Source: Orthonyx spaldingii (lineage: Eukaryota; Chordata; Aves; Passeriformes; Orthonychidae). Taken from it: DNA of 64,000 nucleotides. The DNA lies in NCBI GenBank assembly GCA_013397795.1, contig VZTJ01002531.1, positions 310,001-374,000 on the forward strand, written 5' to 3'. The notes beneath the pieces are model-generated. The model ran no database searches, had not been told where the DNA came from, and saw only the letters and a list, made by a program, of their open reading frames with translations. A program made the translations under genes and the position numbers. Positions 60,084 to 64,000 of the stretch are shown here, piece by piece (position 1 is the first letter of the stretch; the number at the start of each line of letters is the position of its first letter).

Positions 60084-61345
60084 TAGATCCTTACTGCCCA
60101 TAAAATGATGTAGTTGTCAACAGAGGCTTGTGCTGGATGTAACCATCAAGAAACTGCACTGGAACTGGTTGAGAGCAATCACCTGTCCCCTCAGCAGGGG
60201 CACATCCACAAGCCTGACAGTAGAAAATATAGAAAACAGCAAAGAGAAAGAGGTATGAATAAATCTTTCATCCTGTTAATTCCAGTAGATATCCAGTCGA
60301 TATGTGGAAATCCAAATTTGGTAATAATATAAAGACTGCCTTCTATATCCTAGACAAAAATCTAAATTCTAACACATACACTTCTTTTTTTCTGAAAGCA
60401 GCTTTGTGTGGTCTCGGGAGATTACAGCATTTAAATGTGGAGCATTTAGCTTAACAACTAAAAAGTCAGAACAGGTCGTGTCCATAGAGCCCAGTTTTCA
60501 GAAAAACAGGTATTCAGCACTTCCAGTAAATGAGGCACAGTTCAAAGTATCAGATCCCAGCCATTGGTAGACATGTCAGGAAATCCTGGCCTAAATATTC
60601 ATCAAAGTAACTACGGGTCGGCTCCATTATGATTCAGTGTCTGGTGCCTTTTCAACTCATCAGAAGGAACATTCAAAATGTCACCTAAGTCAAATAAGTT
60701 TCAAACGATTTAGAAACTGGGGAGAACAGCTTGAGTGACTTGGAGGAGAGGGGATTCTGTTTTTAAATGTGATGATTCCAGTTGCCATTTGTCCTCTAGA
60801 TCTTCCATTCAAATCCAAAGGCAGTCATACAATGGGCTTCCATGGGGTGGGCTCTGACCTACACATATCTCAAGTACCAGACATCTTAAACAGCAACACG
60901 ATTTCATGAACAGCAAGAATCCAGATAAATTTACATTAACTTCAGATAAAATCCTCTTATAAGCCAAACACCAGCTCTTCTGGGATTTGTTCATCGCCAT
61001 TGCCAGAATGTCCTGTAACATGCACCCTGACTCTGGCTGTGCAAGCTAAATTTGCTGTGATTAGTAGGGCTGAAAGAAAAACGACTGCACTAATATTCAA
61101 GCTGTTTGAAGGGAGGTTTACTGCCCCCAAAAGAATCATTTAATTATAACACACCATTTTCTTTAGATCTACATATAAAAGAGTTAATTTGCCTAAGCAT
61201 GCACCAATGGGGCTAATGGATAAAGGTTTTTATTAGGGATGTGCCAAATGGTTCAATAGTTATTTGAATACTGTAGAGACCTCTCAAACATGTAGCTTTG
61301 GTGTGCAATAATTCTGCTCAATTAATGGGTTTATTTCCTTCACAG
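60084..61345. other. non-coding DNA, no gene recognised
   Basis: No gene was recognised. The last 20 bases are pyrimidine-rich and form the acceptor of the exon-like segment that follows. Confidence 0.5.
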
Positions 61346-61419
61346 ATATTCTTTCAGAAGTGCTCCATCATCCATGCAGTGCTGTTCAGAGACAAGTTGT
61401 AAACATTTTCTCTTCACTG
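61346..61419 (+). other. exon-like segment with good splice sites
   Basis: A pyrimidine-rich tract ending TTCCTTCACAG (to 61,345) precedes 74 bp that end CTG followed by the near-consensus donor GTAAGT at 61,420-61,425. Two of the three plus-strand frames are open across it (for example one reading ILSEVLHHPCSAVQRQVV and on). A real internal exon of this phase would join a codon split after its first base and end in phase 0. No protein family was recognised, and neither neighbouring exons nor conservation can be shown, so it could be a lncRNA exon, a coding exon of a gene with very long introns, or chance. Confidence 0.3.
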
Positions 61420-61780
61420 GTAAGTTCTAAGGACATGATGCTGTTCTTTCACACTGCTGTACTTGATACATGAAGAAACCTGCAGAGGAATATCCAGAAA
61501 ATGCTGTACAAATTCTCTTTGGACCCGAATTAATTGGTGATAATAATATTGTTGCAACCAATGAAACCATATCATCTTTCAATCAATCTCTAGCACTCTT
61601 CTCCACTTCAGCTCTACATGGCAGAAGGTGGCACACTCAGCATCCCTTCCAGCATCAGTTCCCAGAGACAGCCATTAATATGACTCTAAATCTCCTAAAG
61701 TAAGCGCAGCTCTGGTATCTGTGCATTACTGCTGAAGCTGCACACCTCCACATTAATCTGAAGTTTTAATAGCTGTCAGT

Positions 61781-61812
61781 AATAAATTAAAAATTAAAAA
61801 AAAAAAAAAAAA
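61781..61812 (+). other. AATAAA signal followed by poly-A tract
   Basis: An AATAAA hexamer at 61,781-61,786 is followed ten bases later by 17 consecutive A (61,796-61,812). It could be the tail of an old retroposed transcript or a chance A-rich stretch. It lies downstream of the exon-like segment at 61,346. Confidence 0.5.
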
Positions 61813-64000
61813 TAAGCAAGGCTTTCTTCACCAAACCCACACAATTAAAGGAAGGCACAGCACAGTCCAATGCACACATTAACAGACATAACTGAAGTAA
61901 AACTCTTCCCTCAGTCTCCTCTGTGCTGCTTGTTGTTTCTGGTGATTGTTTCTGAACCCTCTTCCTTTAGTTCCTCTTTCCCTTCAATCTGAACTCTCAA
62001 CAATTCCACTGATAGGGCTGGGAAAAGGTGACAGTCCTGGCTGTCCTTGAATGGTCTCTCTCTGTGCCCTTAACCCTTACCCAGATGGTTTATTTGAATG
62101 TTAGAAACCAACATTTCTATGACTAGAGCTTCTTAGATCATCTTAAGGTCCACAACTTCAAAAGCATTTCAGTGCCTATCTATCATTGGGAAAAAAGAGT
62201 CTGGTAAATATTTATTCAAAGCTGTCTCTAGGAATTATTTATTAAACTTCTTTGCCTGTGTTATATTAGAAAGACATATGAAATCATTATGTAAAAACAT
62301 TTTTCCTATCTGAAGGGAGCTTAGTTAAACTTATACTACTTGTGATTTATCTGCTCTGAGTTTAACATTTTTAAATTACCTTTGCCATGATTTTTCTTAG
62401 CCTTTAACAAATGGAGTTGAAGTAAACAATGTGAAATGCTGCATGAGTAGCATGTAGTATTGGCAGAGAATATGAACATCTGAATAAGAGAAAAGTTTGA
62501 GATTCCCTTCAGGATAATTCTTCTATCTCATTAATCATAGGCATCATGGCTCCAATATTACCTTAATTTAAAAAAATAAAAATAAATCATTAACTTAGGA
62601 ATAAATATTTCCAAAATTAAAATCTATGGATTCCCATATCTCCCTTTCTGGTTTTTGGCTATATGATCACCAAGCCAGCAAGTATCTCATTATCTGTACT
62701 GTACTAGAGTTCCTGCCATCAACACAGATGCTGAGGTCCACTGACCTCCTGCATACAGGGAAGGGACTCTGCATTTGCACAAGGCTCCATGCTGGCATTT
62801 TTTCTCTCTAAAATGCCCTGCAGTATTTTTGATATGATATTGTGAAGCAAACTTTTAATATTCTTCAACAATTAGTAACATAAAGGAGGTGATGCAAACA
62901 CCTCTAGATAGCTAAAGTCAATACTTCCTCTATGGTGTTTTGGTTCCTTTGTTTTTCCCCTTCTTTTATTCCTTATTTCTCCATTTCTGAGTGTTGGGGT
63001 CTTTTCCTCCTGTTACAAGCACAATAGCAAAAGAAGGGCAGAAGTCATGACTACAAAAGACCATAAACATTACAACATTTACATGGTGATATTTTCACAG
63101 TAGCCAAGTGATTGCCTAATGACATCTCCAGAGCTTCCAGAGGTTCCACCAGTCAGGGTCACGAGACAGTTTTTGTTTTCTTCAGCTACCCAGGATAGAA
63201 AAGGTCTACAAAGGAAGCACCTTGCCTTTTCTCTAGCAATGAACTTTGCAACTTGAGATGGAGGAAAAAGTACACAGGTTCTGGAGACTGAAGCTAATCA
63301 TCAAAATAATACTTCTGAAATTGTTTCCCTAAATTATGTGATAAGAAGACTTAGATAGGGCTTTGTCCTCTTTACCCTTCCTAGTAAGGATCTTTTATTT
63401 CCTAAACAACAAGGGCATCATATTTAAACACAGCAACTCTTTCAGCAGTTGGAATTGAATACCATTGAATACATTGACCTTTACAAAGATTTAAAAATAA
63501 CCTTGAATGTTGTCTTGCATTAGCTTTCATTATTATTCTATTGCATCTGATGAGCTGGCAGTAATTTCCACTTCTGGTTGCTATTGTTTCTTGTGGAACA
63601 GACACCTTCTCATATCCACAGGGCAAACTATATATGGAAAAGCGCACAAAAAGCTCCCTGATAAAATTCAGAGGAAACATGTCAGTGCAGTGGATGCCTG
63701 GGGCACCGATCAGAGCAGCATCTCACTCACCCACCCTCAACACAATTTAAACAAATTCCTACGAATTTCTCCTACTTTTGTCCTCACGTCACCTAATATT
63801 TTTAAGAGTATTTATTTAATCAGAGACATATTTTCCACATACACAGAAATTCAGATGTGATCTTCTGGAAAAAAAAGCAAAAACAAAACAGCTGAAAATT
63901 ACCATAACTCAAATCTTTTCAAGATTTATCATTTTTAGGTAGACATGCAAGACAGGTTTGCTCTTTGTCCACGTTTGTATGGGTAACACTTGTTTTCTCA
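61813..64000. other. non-coding DNA, no gene recognised
   Basis: AT-rich sequence to the window end. A 117-codon stop-free stretch on the plus strand ends near 63,860 but has no recognisable domain. No clear repeat or RNA was seen. Confidence 0.5.

Noticed and set aside
59885..60086. Lys/Asn-rich and Phe/Cys-rich frames on opposite strands
   Set aside because: Direct translation of the A/C-rich low-complexity tract.
1..64000. CRISPR arrays, bacterial operons, prophage or plasmid features
   Set aside because: No regularly spaced direct repeats, no dense collinear genes and no ribosome-binding-site pattern. Repeat content is vertebrate.

Overview
The window looks like a gene-empty, AT-rich piece of a bird nuclear genome. 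The best evidence is repeat content. Four fragments match the CR1 (chicken repeat 1) non-LTR retrotransposon, including its conserved 3' region. There are also two solo LTRs of one class-II-like endogenous retrovirus family, each with TG...CA ends and a perfect 6-bp target-site duplication. No continuous protein-coding gene, rRNA, tRNA, CRISPR array or bacterial-style operon is visible on either strand. Stop-free stretches are short, carry no recognisable protein family (one decayed reverse-transcriptase piece excepted), and are what chance gives in this amount of AT-rich DNA.

Layout: 0-9.5 kb is unique-looking non-coding DNA with a CR1 scrap (4.7 kb), a G-run cluster with quadruplex spacing (7.0 kb) and a possible conserved element (6.1-6.3 kb). 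From 9.5 to 10.7 kb a homeodomain-site-rich AT block surrounds a 117-codon in-frame relic of a LINE reverse transcriptase (10,085-10,435, minus strand). At 11.8 kb there is a poly-T tract containing an N. At 14.9-15.2 kb a near-perfect 130-bp duplication sits on both sides of a single N, which looks like an assembly join. From 15 to 27 kb there are CR1 and MIR/L2-like relics plus candidate conserved non-coding elements; the strongest is a CpG-retaining, octamer-containing block at 26.15-26.48 kb. Solo LTR 1 is at 27,702-27,970 (plus). From 28 to 54 kb there is mostly unclassified sequence with one clear CR1 3' end (37.33-37.51 kb), a short telomere-like repeat (35.7 kb), A/C-rich tracts and a CA microsatellite (52.7 kb). 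Solo LTR 2 is at 54,513-54,763 (minus). From 55 to 64 kb there are A/C-rich tracts, a MIR-like relic, a CR1 body fragment (59.1-59.4 kb) and one exon-like segment with good splice signals (61,346-61,419).

The most plausible setting is a gene desert or a very long intron, perhaps next to a developmental gene, because several blocks are rich in TAAT, TGACAG, TGTAAATA and octamer motifs. That is inference: conservation cannot be seen from one sequence, and the locus and species cannot be named. I found no previously undescribed biological system. The observations most worth checking are the two related solo LTRs, the LINE relic inside a regulatory-looking block, the duplication around the N, and the orphan exon candidate.
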